Shown: positions 7,610 to 16,417, numbered from the stretch's first letter. The stretch: DNA of 64,000 nt from Nocardioides pocheonensis (GCF_003725535.1 NZ_RJSF01000049.1:124001-188000); one strand, 5' to 3'. Numbers and translations are program-made. Notes: generated from the letters alone by a model not told the origin.

Positions 7610-8998
7610 TCAGGAGCGGTTGACCGGCCGGTTGCTGCGGATGGTGCCGTGCGGATCCACCTCCGCCTTGACTGCCACGAGCCGTTCCAGCGCGGTCGGG
7701 GAGAACGCGCTCGTCGGGTCGTGGTCGTCGGACAGGAAGTTGAACGCCCGCCGCCCGGTGAGGTGCTCGCCGAGGGCGGTGCGGACCTCGGCGAACGCCT
7801 GACCGATCGCGTATGCCACCTCGGGGGAGACCGGCACGCCCAGGCAGAACAGCTGGTAGGGCTCGGACAGCGCGCCGGCCGCTCCGTCGGCGTCGGTGGC
7901 GCGGGTCAGCGCGCCACCGAGGTGACGGACCTGCACCACGACCAGGGGCGAGTCCGGGCCACCGGCAGCCGCCAGCAGGCGGTCGATCGTGACCTCGTCG
8001 AAGTCACGCAGCAGCCCCGACAGCTCCATCGTGGGCATCGGGTCGACCGGCTCGGCGGCGATGCCCCCGAGCTCCGCGAGCGGGACCGTTCCGAGCGTGT
8101 CGAACCGGAGCGCCGGCAGCGACCGCAGCGGCGCCAGCAGTCGCTCCGCCTCCTCGGCACTGCCGAGGAAGGTGAGATCGACCGAGACGAAGGAGCCGCC
8201 GCGCAGCGGCTCCGGGATCTCCGGGAGCGGTGGGAACCGGAGGAGGTGCGCCCAGGCGGTGAGCTCGTCGGGGGCCGACGCGGTCACCTCCGCGAACGCG
8301 GTCATCACCGGCCGCGCCATCTCGATCGGCCACAGCAGCCGGCCGCCGTACACGTGCGGCGCGGGGTGGAGCCGGAACTCGAGCGCGGTGACGATCCCGA
8401 AGTCGCCCCCACCTCCGCGGATCGCCCAGAACAGGTCCGGGTCGCTGGCGGCGGTGACCCGGCGGAGCTCGCCGTCGCCGTCGACCAGCTCCACCGCGAC
8501 GACGCTGTGCGCGGCCAGCCCGAAGGCGCGGCTGAACCAGCTGAGCCCGCCCCCGAGGGTGAAGCCGACGACCGACGGGTCCGGGCTCGACCCGGCCAGA
8601 CCGGTGAGTCCGAGGTCGCTCACGGCGGCGAGCAGCTCGCCCCACTTGACGCCGGCTCCGACGCGGGCGATCCGGTTCTCCGCGTCGACGGTGATCTCGC
8701 GCAGCCCGCGGGTGCGCAGGAGGACGGTGCCGTCGAGCGCGTGGGTGGCGCCGTGACCGACGGGCTGCACGGACACGGTCATGTCGTGCCGAGCGGCCCA
8801 GCCGACGACGGCGACGACGTCCTCCTCGTCGGTGACGGTGACCACGGCGCGAGGGCGTTGGTCGACCGACAGGATCCAGGCTCGGCTCAGCGCGGTCCAG
8901 TCCGGGTGCCGCGGGTCGACGACCTGCCCGGGCAGGACGGAGGAGAGCTCGTCGAGCGCGCTCTCCACCTGGGCAGTGGTGGTCAGGTTGATGGTCAT
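7610..8998 (-). CDS. FAD-binding (BBE/VAO-type) oxidoreductase
   Basis: 462 residues. The N-terminal VAO-type FAD domain has the pyrophosphate-binding GHGATHALDG loop (about residues 78-87, His available for covalent flavin) and GGGLSWFSRAFGLAAHSV (150-167). A substrate domain follows and a berberine-bridge-enzyme C-terminus ends in GTIRSNRPVN. Such enzymes oxidise sugars, alcohols or alkaloid-like substrates with O2; the substrate is not predictable. The second covalent-link Cys of bicovalent BBE enzymes is not evident. It lies 44 nt downstream of the secreted-protein gene, probably in one operon facing the AfsR-type regulator. Confidence 0.85.
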   Translation of the reverse strand: MTINLTTTAQVESALDELSSVLPGQVVDPRHPDWTALSRAWILSVDQRPRAVVTVTDEEDVVAVVGWAARHDMTVSVQPVGHGATHALDGTVLLRTRGLREITVDAENRIARVGAGVKWGELLAAVSDLGLTGLAGSSPDPSVVGFTLGGGLSWFSRAFGLAAHSVVAVELVDGDGELRRVTAASDPDLFWAIRGGGGDFGIVTALEFRLHPAPHVYGGRLLWPIEMARPVMTAFAEVTASAPDELTAWAHLLRFPPLPEIPEPLRGGSFVSVDLTFLGSAEEAERLLAPLRSLPALRFDTLGTVPLAELGGIAAEPVDPMPTMELSGLLRDFDEVTIDRLLAAAGGPDSPLVVVQVRHLGGALTRATDADGAAGALSEPYQLFCLGVPVSPEVAYAIGQAFAEVRTALGEHLTGRRAFNFLSDDHDPTSAFSPTALERLVAVKAEVDPHGTIRSNRPVNRS

Positions 8999-9042
8999 GA
9001 TGGGTTCCTCTCGGGTCCAGGTCAGTGGGTCAGGTCAGTGGG

Positions 9043-9627
9043 TCAGCAGTGCACGGAGGGGTTCCACGGCGCGAACACCCCGTCGGGGTTGGCCTGGAAG
9101 AGCCAGACGTGCAGGTCGTAGTGGATGGGCATCCCGGGCTCGTGGCCGAGCATCGGGCCGTTGAACGGCCGGCCCCAGAGGGTCGGGCGATCGCCGTCGG
9201 TGCTGAGGTCCTGGTCGGCGTCGGCCTGGAACCACTCGGCTCCGAGCAGCTGGTAGCCGCCGTCGCCGGTGGGCAGGTAGAGCAGGATCGCCGGCTTGGT
9301 CGGGTCGACCGGCGCCATCGCGCGGGCAGGGTTCAGGAAGTGCACTCCCATCGCGCCGGCGGGGGAGGACGTGCAGTCGCTGACGGGCACGAAGCCGTCG
9401 GCGAGGGCGCGGTGGACGTCGGCGTACGGCGCCAGGTCGTGGCGGAGCTGGGCCAGGGCCTGCCCGGCGCCGTCCCGCGAGTGCAGGTCGGCGGCGGTTC
9501 CGGTCGTGGACTCGTCGCCGTGCGCGGACGCCGGGACGGTGCTCCCGACGAGCAGGGACGTCATGAGACAGGCGAGCGTGGCGGCCAGGAGGCGGATGCG
9601 TCGGGCGGAGCTGCGGTGGTGCGACAT
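9043..9627 (-). CDS. Secreted protein of unknown function
   Basis: 194 residues beginning with a typical signal peptide (Arg-rich n-region, hydrophobic core, ASAHG near residue 35). The mature part has two cysteines and the patterns GVHFLNPARA, PAILLYLP and HYDLHVWLF, which recur in secreted actinobacterial proteins of unknown role. The ATG at 9627 has GAGGAG 7 nt upstream; an upstream in-frame start would add an Arg/Pro-rich stretch before the signal peptide. It is divergent from the SARP-type regulator, with phased repeats in the shared 149-bp region, so it is a likely regulatory target. Confidence 0.75.
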   Translation of the reverse strand: MSHHRSSARRIRLLAATLACLMTSLLVGSTVPASAHGDESTTGTAADLHSRDGAGQALAQLRHDLAPYADVHRALADGFVPVSDCTSSPAGAMGVHFLNPARAMAPVDPTKPAILLYLPTGDGGYQLLGAEWFQADADQDLSTDGDRPTLWGRPFNGPMLGHEPGMPIHYDLHVWLFQANPDGVFAPWNPSVHC

Positions 9628-9694
9628 GGAGGTCTCCTCGGGTGGTGGGTCGCGTTCTGTGGCACGACGATCGACCGACCCGCTCACCACCCGG

Positions 9695-9735
9695 TTACCG
9701 TCGGAGCCGGCCGACTTACCGGCGGCTTACCGTCG
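9695..9735 (+). promoter_or_regulatory. Helically phased TTACCG direct repeats (SARP-type operator)
   Basis: TTACCG occurs at 9695, 9716 and 9727, spaced 21 and 11 bp, with TCG following the first and third. Direct repeats at 11-bp phase are the known binding arrangement for SARP/AfsR winged-helix activators. They lie at about -82, -61 and -50 from the likely leaderless start at 9777, and upstream of the divergent secreted-protein gene. Confidence 0.5.
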
Positions 9736-9764
9736 TTCTGCCGGTGCGGCCGGCTCGCGGCGGA

Positions 9765-9770
9765 TACCCT
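9765..9770 (+). promoter_or_regulatory. Leaderless -10 element of the AfsR-type gene
   Basis: TACCCT is followed by 6 nt and then the ATG at 9777, with no Shine-Dalgarno sequence. Confidence 0.55.
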
Positions 9771-9776
9771 CCGCGC

Positions 9777-12700
9777 ATGAGCGGGGTCCAGTTCCGTGTC
9801 CTGGGCCGCGTCGCTGTCACGGCCGGCGGTGACGACGTACGGATCCCGGGCCGCCGGGAGCGTGCGGTGCTGGCCACGCTGCTCGCTGCCCGCCGGACGG
9901 TGGTGTCGGTCGACCGGCTGATCGAGGACGTCTGGGGCGACGGGGCGAGCGCGTCCGCCGCAGGGTCGCTCCAGGTGGCGGTGTCGAGGCTGCGCTCCCT
10001 CATCGAGCCCGGCCGCGCGCCTCGCCAGGAGCCCAAGGTGCTGGTCAGCTCCGGTGCCGGGTACGCCTTGCTCGCGCCCCCGGACGACGTGGACGCCGAG
10101 CGGTTCGCGCTGCTGGTCGACGAGGCCCACGCGGCCCTCGACTCCGGCGAGCCGGAGCGCACGTTGCGGCTGTGCCAGGAGGCGGGTGAGCTCTGGTCCG
10201 GCGCGCCGTTCGCGGACGTCATCGACAGCGACCTGGTGACCGCGGAGCGCTCGCGCCTGGAGGACCTCCGGCTGACCTCGCTCGAGCTGGGCGCCGAGGC
10301 ACTGCTGGCTCTCGGGCGACACGCGCTCGCCACCGGGGAGCTCGAGGGTCTGGTCGCCGCGCACCCTTTCCGTGAGCGGCTGTGGGGCCTCCACGCGCTC
10401 GCGCTGTACCGCTCCGGGCGGCAGGCCGACGCCCTGGACGTGCTCCGTCGCGCCCGGCGCGTGCTGGCCGACGAGCTCGGGGTGGACCCGTCGCCCGCGC
10501 TGCGCGAGCTGGAGGCGGGGCTGCTCGCGCAGGACGGCAGCCTGGAGGGTCCTTCCGGCCGGGCGTCGGCCCCCGCGCGGCGTGACGGGGCTCCCGCGCG
10601 ACGGCAGGACGCGGTGATCGGGCGGCGCAGCGCGCTCACCGCGCTCGACAGCGCCCTCGAGGACGTGTTCGCCGGGGTGTCCGGTCGGGTCGTGCTGGTC
10701 AGCGGCGAGCCGGGCATCGGCAAGACCCGGGTGGTCACCCAGCTGGCCCGCACCGCCGAGGAGCGCGGAGCCCGGGTGCTCTGGGGCCGCTGTCACGAGG
10801 CCGACGTGTCCCCGGCGTACTGGCCCTGGGTGCCGGTGGTGCGCGAGCTGGCCGGGACGCGCCCGGGTGACGCCGTGCGCGCGTTGCTCTCACCCGCCGA
10901 GCCCTCGATGAGCAGCGACGCGAGCTCCGCCGCCCTCCGCACGTACGACGCGGTGACCCGGCTGGTGGCTCACGCGGCGCGCGAATCGCCCGTGGTGGTG
11001 GTCCTGGAGGACGTGCACTGGGCCGATGCTGCGTCGCTGCAGCTCCTCGCGTACGCCGCCGAGGCGCTCGCCGACGCTCCGGTGCTGCTCGTGGCGACCT
11101 CGCGACTGGTCGCCGACCCGCCGGAGTCCCTGCGTGCCTGCTTCGCGGCGCTGGCGCGGCAGTCGGCGACCCGGGTCGCGCTGGCGGGGCTGGTGGCCGC
11201 CGAGGTCCAGGCGCTGGTCGGGCAGCTGACCGGTGTGAGCACCGACGAGGAGCTGGCCTCGGTCCTGACCGAGCGCACCGACGGCAATCCGTTCTTCGTG
11301 ATCGAGCTGGTCCGCCTGCTGGCGGCCGAGGAACGCCTGCACGCTGCCGGTGCACGGGCCATCGAGGTGCCCGACGGCGTGGGGGACGTGCTCCGGCTGC
11401 GGCTGGCCAGGCTGGACGACGACGTCCGCCAGCTGCTGTGCATCGCGGCCGTCGCCGGGCGGACCTTCGACCTCGACCTCCTCGTGCAGGCGTCGGGCCG
11501 GCCCGTCGAGGACGTCCTGGACCTCCTCGACGCCGCGGTGGCGAGCCACACCGTCGAGGAGAACGCCTCGGCCGGGAGCTACCGGTTCGTGCACGCGCTC
11601 GTGCGGGAGACGCTCTACGGCTCGCTCTCGGTGGCCCGGCGGGGACTGCTCCACGCGCGTCTCGCCGAGCTCCTCGAGCCGCGGCTGGCCGCCGACCCCG
11701 ACCTGGTCGCCGAGGTCGCGCACCACTTCGTCCTGGGGGCTGCGCTGCGGCCGGCACTCGTCGAGCCGGCGGTGCGGCACTCGATGCGGGCGGCGCGGGT
11801 CGCCGAGGCGCGCGGCGCGCTCGACCAGGCCCTGGTGCACTGGGAGGAGGCGCTGGACGCCGAGTCGCGCGAGCAGAGCGCCCCACGGCGCAGGTACGAC
11901 GTGCTGCTCGGTCTCGGGCGTGCTCGTCACCGCCGCGGAGACGTCGCGGGGTCGCGCACCGCCCTGACCGAGGCCGTCGAGCTCGGCCGTTCGCTCGGCG
12001 ATCCGGCGCTCATGGCCGAGGCGGCGACCAGCTTCCGCGGGGCGGGGGTCTGGCACTGGCGGGAGTTCGGCACCAGCGACCCGACGATGGTGGCCGTCCT
12101 GGAGGAGTGCCTCGCCGCGCTGCCGCTCGGACCGCTGCGGGCGCGCGTGCAGGTGAGCCTGGCGATGGAGCTGAACTACGAGTGGAGGTGCCTCGAGGCA
12201 GGGGCAGTGGGCGCAGGCGCGGTCGACGCCGTGCGCCCGCTCGACGACCACGAGCTGTTCGCCGACGTGATCGTCATGCGCACGCTCCAGCTCTGGGGCA
12301 AGCCCGGAGCAGCCGGCGTCCGGATCGAGCTCGCGGAGGAGGCGCTCACGCGTCCGTTGTCGCTCGAGCAGGAGCTCTACGTGCGGTTCGGCTCCGCCGC
12401 TGCCCGGGTCCAGCTCGGCGACACGTCCTCGGCGGTCGCGCAGATGAACCGCTGCGTCGAGCTGACCCGGCGGCTGCGGCACAGCGGAGCCGACGTACCG
12501 ATCGCCTGGTGGTTGTTCTACCGGGCCGTCGACGCGGGAGACGTCGCCGCCGCCGAGGTCCTCCTGCAGGACGCGCTCAGGAGGCACCGGCAGAGCTCGA
12601 CGGTGGCGATCAGCGACATGGAGCCGATGGCCCGGCTCCGGCTCGCCGGCCCCGGTGCGGAGGTCTCCGACGCCTGCGTCGAGCAGGCTCGGGTCCATGC

Positions 12701-13103
12701 CAACCCGGCGTTCCGCGCGTTCGTCGCCCACGCACTGGCCGAATCGGGCCGGGCGGACGAGGGGGTCGACCTGCTCGGCGGCCCCGTCCCGGACGGGGCG
12801 TGGGACTACGCGTCGGTGGTCGGGGACTGCCTGCGGGTGGACGCCCTCGCCACCGCGGGGCGTCGCGATCAGCTCGAGCCGGCGCTGCTCCGGATCATCG
12901 ACTGGGGCGAGGAGTTCGCGATCTACGGGTCCACGGACTGCATCGGCTCGTTGCACTACTTCATCGGCCGGGGGCTCGAGGCGCTCGGAGACGCCGACGC
13001 CGCCCGGACCCGCTACGCCCTGGCGCGCGACCGCAACCGCGCCGCCGGCATCACGCCCTGGCAGGAGCGCGCAGAGCGCCGGCTGGCGGCTCTGGTCCGG
13101 TGA
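9777..13103 (+). CDS. AfsR/SARP-type transcriptional regulator (OmpR-like HTH, BTAD, AAA ATPase, TPR-like tail)
   Basis: 1108 residues. The order is: winged-helix DNA-binding domain (about 1-95), bacterial transcriptional activation domain (about 100-255, with LWGLHALALYRSGRQ), a Ser/Arg-rich linker, then an ATPase with Walker A GEPGIGKT (about residues 309-316) and Walker B VVVVLEDVHWAD (about 405-416), and a long helical TPR-like C-terminus. These are cytoplasmic activators of nearby target genes, often secondary metabolism. The ATG at 9777 is chosen because TACCCT lies 6 nt upstream and the winged helix begins at FRVLGRV. It faces the secreted-protein/flavin-oxidoreductase operon. The controlling ligand is unknown. 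Confidence 0.9.
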   Translation: MSGVQFRVLGRVAVTAGGDDVRIPGRRERAVLATLLAARRTVVSVDRLIEDVWGDGASASAAGSLQVAVSRLRSLIEPGRAPRQEPKVLVSSGAGYALLAPPDDVDAERFALLVDEAHAALDSGEPERTLRLCQEAGELWSGAPFADVIDSDLVTAERSRLEDLRLTSLELGAEALLALGRHALATGELEGLVAAHPFRERLWGLHALALYRSGRQADALDVLRRARRVLADELGVDPSPALRELEAGLLAQDGSLEGPSGRASAPARRDGAPARRQDAVIGRRSALTALDSALEDVFAGVSGRVVLVSGEPGIGKTRVVTQLARTAEERGARVLWGRCHEADVSPAYWPWVPVVRELAGTRPGDAVRALLSPAEPSMSSDASSAALRTYDAVTRLVAHAARESPVVVVLEDVHWADAASLQLLAYAAEALADAPVLLVATSRLVADPPESLRACFAALARQSATRVALAGLVAAEVQALVGQLTGVSTDEELASVLTERTDGNPFFVIELVRLLAAEERLHAAGARAIEVPDGVGDVLRLRLARLDDDVRQLLCIAAVAGRTFDLDLLVQASGRPVEDVLDLLDAAVASHTVEENASAGSYRFVHALVRETLYGSLSVARRGLLHARLAELLEPRLAADPDLVAEVAHHFVLGAALRPALVEPAVRHSMRAARVAEARGALDQALVHWEEALDAESREQSAPRRRYDVLLGLGRARHRRGDVAGSRTALTEAVELGRSLGDPALMAEAATSFRGAGVWHWREFGTSDPTMVAVLEECLAALPLGPLRARVQVSLAMELNYEWRCLEAGAVGAGAVDAVRPLDDHELFADVIVMRTLQLWGKPGAAGVRIELAEEALTRPLSLEQELYVRFGSAAARVQLGDTSSAVAQMNRCVELTRRLRHSGADVPIAWWLFYRAVDAGDVAAAEVLLQDALRRHRQSSTVAISDMEPMARLRLAGPGAEVSDACVEQARVHANPAFRAFVAHALAESGRADEGVDLLGGPVPDGAWDYASVVGDCLRVDALATAGRRDQLEPALLRIIDWGEEFAIYGSTDCIGSLHYFIGRGLEALGDADAARTRYALARDRNRAAGITPWQERAERRLAALVR

Positions 13104-13117
13104 GCCCCGCGGCGCCG

Positions 13118-13182
13118 GGGTCGGAACGCCTCGTGATGTGGGACCAACGGCCCTCGGACCCGAGGGCACGAGCGACGAGAGT
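13118..13182 (+). promoter_or_regulatory. DosR-like tandem boxes and promoter of the DUF1918 gene
   Basis: Box 13140-13153 reads GGGACCAACGGCCC, identical to that at 16108. A weaker copy, GGGTCGGAACGCCT, lies 22 bp upstream at 13118-13131. GAGAGT at 13177-13182 is 23 bp downstream of the proximal box. Confidence 0.65.
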
Positions 13183-13239
13183 GGGGGGCGGAGGACGTGC
13201 CGCAGAAGCGGCGGTGCCCGGAAAGGTTCGGTGAGAGCG

Positions 13240-13446
13240 ATGTTCGCGAAGGCAGGAGACCGCTTGGTCATCCACGGTCACCACGTCGGTGAGCCCGACC
13301 GGGACGCGGAGATCCTCGAGGTCCGGCACGCCGACGGCAGCCCGCCCTACGTGGTGCGCTGGTCGGACTCCGGCCACGAGGCGCTGGTGTTCCCGGGACC
13401 GGACGCGTACGTCGAGCACTTCGAGCACCAGCGGTCGGACGCCTGA
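13240..13446 (+). CDS. DUF1918 small protein (Rv0569/Rv2302 family)
   Basis: 68 residues. The whole chain matches DUF1918: AKAGDRLVIHGHHVG, GSPPYVVRW and a C-terminal FPGPDAYVEH. The ATG at 13240 aligns with the short N-terminus of Rv0569; an in-frame GTG at 13231 is possible. Rv0569 belongs to the mycobacterial DosR regulon, in agreement with the perfect box upstream. The fold is a small beta barrel; its molecular role is not established. Confidence 0.85.
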   Translation: MFAKAGDRLVIHGHHVGEPDRDAEILEVRHADGSPPYVVRWSDSGHEALVFPGPDAYVEHFEHQRSDA

Positions 13447-13488
13447 CCCACGTCCTCTTCGAGCAGGGCACCGGGTGCAGAGTGGACC

Positions 13489-14013
13489 ATGGCCCTCGCC
13501 GTCTGCCTGCTGCTGGACCCGCCCGCCGACGCCGTCGTACGCCGGCTCTGGGCCCGGCTCGAGGAGGCCGGCGTGCCCTCGCTGGCGTCGCACACCCACG
13601 GCCGCCACGTGCCGCACCTGACCTACGCGTCGCTGCGGACCTGGGACCTCGCTGCGGTCACGGCCGCGCTCTCCGCGCTGCCCGCCGGGCCCCCGATGCG
13701 GCTGCACCTCGACGGTCTCGGCGTCTTCCGGCGCAGCCGGTGCTGGCTCGCGCCGGCGCTGACGCCGGACCTCGAGCCGCGACAGCGGGCCGTGGCCGAG
13801 GCCGCCGTCGCGACCGGTGCCGACCTGCACAAGCACTACCGGCCGGGCGAGTGGACCCCGCACGTGACACTTGCGCCGCGCCTCCACCTGGATCAGCTGC
13901 CGGTCGTCGCGCACCTGGTCAACGACGTGCTCCCGCTGGTCACGACGGCCTCACGAGCCGCCCTGATCGACACCAGCACGGGGGACCGGCACGGTCTCCC
14001 GCACCTCGTGTGA
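13489..14013 (+). CDS. 2'-5' RNA ligase family protein (2H phosphoesterase)
   Basis: 174 residues with the two HxT/S motifs that define 2H phosphoesterases: HVPHLTYA (about residues 40-47) and WTPHVTLA (about 123-130). These enzymes hydrolyse or form 2'-5' or cyclic phosphodiesters in RNA or nucleotides; the substrate here is unknown. CAGAGT at 13478-13483 lies 5 nt before the ATG, with no ribosome-binding site, so it is probably leaderless. Confidence 0.8.
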   Translation: MALAVCLLLDPPADAVVRRLWARLEEAGVPSLASHTHGRHVPHLTYASLRTWDLAAVTAALSALPAGPPMRLHLDGLGVFRRSRCWLAPALTPDLEPRQRAVAEAAVATGADLHKHYRPGEWTPHVTLAPRLHLDQLPVVAHLVNDVLPLVTTASRAALIDTSTGDRHGLPHLV

Positions 14014-14044
14014 CGGCGTCTCCCCGGGAGGAGCCCTCTCGCGC

Positions 14045-14063
14045 TAGGGTAGAACGTGTTCCA
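14045..14063 (+). promoter_or_regulatory. -10 TAGGGT overlapped by a KstR-type TetR operator
   Basis: TAGGGT at 14045-14050 is a good -10. TAGAACGTGTTCCA at 14050-14063 fits TnnAACnnGTTnnA, the consensus of the mycobacterial cholesterol-catabolism repressor KstR. It overlaps the transcription start region, so binding would repress the gene below. Other TetR proteins recognise similar sites. Confidence 0.45.
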
Positions 14064-14086
14064 GTTTTCCGCCCGGAGGAGCCCCC

Positions 14087-15217
14087 ATGCGCACACCCGT
14101 CTGTGACGAGCTCGGCATCGAGTTCCCGATCTTCGCCTTCACCCACTGCCGCGACGTGGTGGTCGCGGTGGCCAAGGCCGGCGGGTTCGGCGTCCTCGGG
14201 GCGGTCGGGTTCACTCCCGAGCAGCTCGAGATCGAGTTGAGCTGGATCGACGAGAACATCGGCGACCGCCCCTACGGCGTGGACATCGTCATCCCCAACA
14301 AGTACGAGGGCATGGACTCCGAGATGTCCGGCGACGAGCTCGCCGAGATGCTGCGGAAGATGGTGCCCCGGGAGCACCTCGAGTTCGGCCGCAAGATCCT
14401 CGCCGACCACGGCGTGCCCGTCGACGAGAGCACCGACGAGGACACGCTGCAGCTGCTCGGCTGGACCGAGGCCACCGCGACGCCCCAGGTGGAGGTCGCC
14501 CTGCAGCACCCGAAGATGACCCTGATCGCCAACGCCCTCGGCACGCCGCCGGCCGACATGATCGAGCACATCCACGCGGCCGGGAGGAAGGTCGCGGCGT
14601 TGTGCGGCTCGCCGTACCAGGCGCGCAAGCACGCCGACGCGGGCGTCGACATCATCATCGCCCAGGGCGGTGAGGGTGGCGGCCACTGCGGCGAGGTCGG
14701 CTCGATCGTCCTGTGGCCGCAGGTGGTGAAGGAGGTCGCTCCGGTGCCGGTGCTGGCCGCGGGCGGGATCGGCAGCGGCCAGCAGATTGCCGCTGCGCTC
14801 GCCCTCGGCTGCCAGGGCGCGTGGACCGGCTCGCAGTGGCTGATGGTCGAGGAGGCCGAGAACACCGCGGTGCAGCAGAAGGCGTACGCCGACGCGACCA
14901 GCCGCGACACCGTGCGCAGCCGCTCGTTCACCGGCAAGCCCTGCCGGATGCTCAAGAACGACTGGACCGAGGCCTGGCAGACGCCGGGCAACCCCGAGCC
15001 GCTGGGCATGCCGCTGCAGTACATGGTCTCCGGCATGGCGGTGAAGGCGACCCACAAGTACCCCGACCAGACCGTCGACGTGGCGTTCAACCCGGTGGGT
15101 CAGGTCGTCGGCCAGCTGACCAAGGTCGAGAAGACCGCCACCGTGGTCGAGCGCTGGGTGGAGGAGTACGTCGAGGCCACGACCCGGCTCGACGAGCTGA
15201 ACGCCGCCGCGCTGTGA
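14087..15217 (+). CDS. Nitronate monooxygenase / enoyl-reductase-like FMN protein (Rv1533-like)
   Basis: 376 residues of the 2-nitropropane dioxygenase TIM-barrel family. FMN-phosphate-binding motifs AQGGEGGGH (about residues 192-200) and AAGGIGSG (about 224-231) are present, and the C-terminus carries SFTGKPCRML. Members either oxidise nitronates or, in the sterol branch, act as flavin enoyl-CoA reductases. A GGAGGAG ribosome-binding site precedes the ATG. The KstR-like operator in the promoter favours a lipid or sterol role. The next gene is convergent. Confidence 0.85.
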   Translation: MRTPVCDELGIEFPIFAFTHCRDVVVAVAKAGGFGVLGAVGFTPEQLEIELSWIDENIGDRPYGVDIVIPNKYEGMDSEMSGDELAEMLRKMVPREHLEFGRKILADHGVPVDESTDEDTLQLLGWTEATATPQVEVALQHPKMTLIANALGTPPADMIEHIHAAGRKVAALCGSPYQARKHADAGVDIIIAQGGEGGGHCGEVGSIVLWPQVVKEVAPVPVLAAGGIGSGQQIAAALALGCQGAWTGSQWLMVEEAENTAVQQKAYADATSRDTVRSRSFTGKPCRMLKNDWTEAWQTPGNPEPLGMPLQYMVSGMAVKATHKYPDQTVDVAFNPVGQVVGQLTKVEKTATVVERWVEEYVEATTRLDELNAAAL

Positions 15218-15231
15218 CGCGGCGGCGGCGC

Positions 15232-15984
15232 TCACCGGTGGCGCACCGAGACCAGCTCGACCGTCTCCGTGCCGCCGGCGATGTCCTGCTCGCGCACGAT
15301 GCCGAGCCCGGGCGCGTAGTACTTCGCAGACATGACCCGTGGCTCGAGCCGGCTCCACTCGAAGGTGCGCACGACCTGGCGCAGACGCCCGTAGGGGACG
15401 CGCACCGTCGCGTTGCGTTGCACGATCCAGGCCTGGTCCTCGGCGTGCCCGCGCAGGTACTCCTGCCGGTGGGCGTCGGTGGGTTGCGGGTCGGCGGGCA
15501 TGATCGTGCCCTGCACCGCGCCGGCGACCCCGGCCTGCCACGACCCCTCCCGGCTCTCGAGGTGACCGTGCTCGTCGTAGGTCGCGGTCTGCTCGCCGAA
15601 GTACCAGACGTTGCCGTCGTCGTCGGCGGCGTACCAGTCATGGGTCTTCTCCGCGAGCGTCCCGTCCTGGCGACGCATCACGTCGCGCACCACGGTCGTC
15701 GCGACTCCGAGGATGACCTTCGTGCGGTCGGTGACGGTGACCACCTCGCGGAACCGCTCACCGTCCTCCCGGGCGCGGTAGTGGGACACCGTGCCGGGGC
15801 GCAGGGGGAAGTACGCGTTCTCCTGCGGATGGTCGAACTGCGCGGTGCGCCCGCGGGACGCTGCCGCGGACGTTCCCGACGCAGGCCCGGCCGGACCGCC
15901 GGTCGCGACCGGCGCCCCGGCGACGACGCCGGTCGCGACGATCGCCGCGACGGCCGCGCCTGCCGTGGATCGGATGGTGCTCAT
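15232..15984 (-). CDS. Secreted protein of unknown function
   Basis: 250 residues. An Ala/Gly/Val-rich signal sequence covers about the first 30 residues, followed by a low-complexity linker. The mature domain begins at FPLRPGTVSHYRA and contains TVTDRTKVILGV, HDWYAADDDGNVWYFGE and YAPGLGIVREQ, a beta-rich pattern found in secreted actinobacterial proteins of unknown role. GAGAGGAG precedes the ATG. The DosR-like boxes at 16108-16144 lie upstream, with a GAGCCT hexamer (minus strand, 16077-16082) 25 bp from the proximal box. Confidence 0.75.
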   Translation of the reverse strand: MSTIRSTAGAAVAAIVATGVVAGAPVATGGPAGPASGTSAAASRGRTAQFDHPQENAYFPLRPGTVSHYRAREDGERFREVVTVTDRTKVILGVATTVVRDVMRRQDGTLAEKTHDWYAADDDGNVWYFGEQTATYDEHGHLESREGSWQAGVAGAVQGTIMPADPQPTDAHRQEYLRGHAEDQAWIVQRNATVRVPYGRLRQVVRTFEWSRLEPRVMSAKYYAPGLGIVREQDIAGGTETVELVSVRHR

Positions 15985-16107
15985 CGGCTGCTCCTCTCTG
16001 GTTCCTCCACGATCCTCCTGAGTCGGCTGGGCGACAACGCTCGTCGTTGCCGACCACCGAGCGCGGCCGTGAGGGCAGGCTCACCAGGTCGACGAAGGTC
16101 TTGAAAC

Positions 16108-16144
16108 GGGACCAACGGCCCGTGGTCCCCGGGTCGAGCGTCAA
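16108..16144. promoter_or_regulatory. DosR-like boxes between the secreted-protein gene and the Cys-rich mini-protein gene
   Basis: 16108-16121 reads GGGACCAACGGCCC and 16131-16144 reads GGGTCGAGCGTCAA, 23 bp apart. They could serve the minus-strand gene (GAGCCT hexamer 25 bp away) or the plus-strand mini-protein (GACGGT at 16175-16180, 30 bp away). The spacing is less regular than at the other promoters. Confidence 0.55.
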
Positions 16145-16231
16145 CTGAGGTAAGGCTGTCCGACTCCCGACAGCGACGGTCGGATCAGGTCGAATGGATC
16201 CAGGCGGAAGGTCCGCAGCGAGGTCCAGGTG

Positions 16232-16417
16232 ATGGCGATGAACCCGACACAGCAGGTGGCTCCGGCCGGTCGGCCGGTCAGCCCCCAGGTCGACCGAGCA
16301 GCCAGCTGTGGCTGCGGCCAGGACCTCGAGTGCTGCTCCGCCGGCCACTGCCCCCGGTGCGGGACCCAGCTCGGCTCGTCGCGGTTCGAGGCGACCGGCT
16401 TCTGGCAGGCCGCCTGA
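16232..16417 (+). CDS. Cys-rich mini-protein with CGCGQDLxCC...HCPRCG motif
   Basis: 61 residues. The core CGCGQDLECC and HCPRCG gives six cysteines plus a histidine, enough for a zinc-ribbon-like knuckle. The gene at 30075 encodes a paralogue with the same core. The start is the ATG at 16232; GTG 16229 and ATG 16238 are alternatives. No known family is recognised. It lies next to a perfect DosR-like box and is followed by a strong bidirectional terminator. Role unknown; metal binding is an inference from the Cys pattern. Confidence 0.65.
   Translation: MAMNPTQQVAPAGRPVSPQVDRAASCGCGQDLECCSAGHCPRCGTQLGSSRFEATGFWQAA

Noticed and set aside
13231-13239. GTG at 13231 as start of the DUF1918 gene
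   Set aside because: The ATG at 13240 gives the N-terminus of Rv0569-type proteins without added residues; GTG kept as an alternative only.
10890-13271. 793-codon minus-strand open frame
   Set aside because: Antisense shadow of the AfsR-type regulator; no domain pattern.
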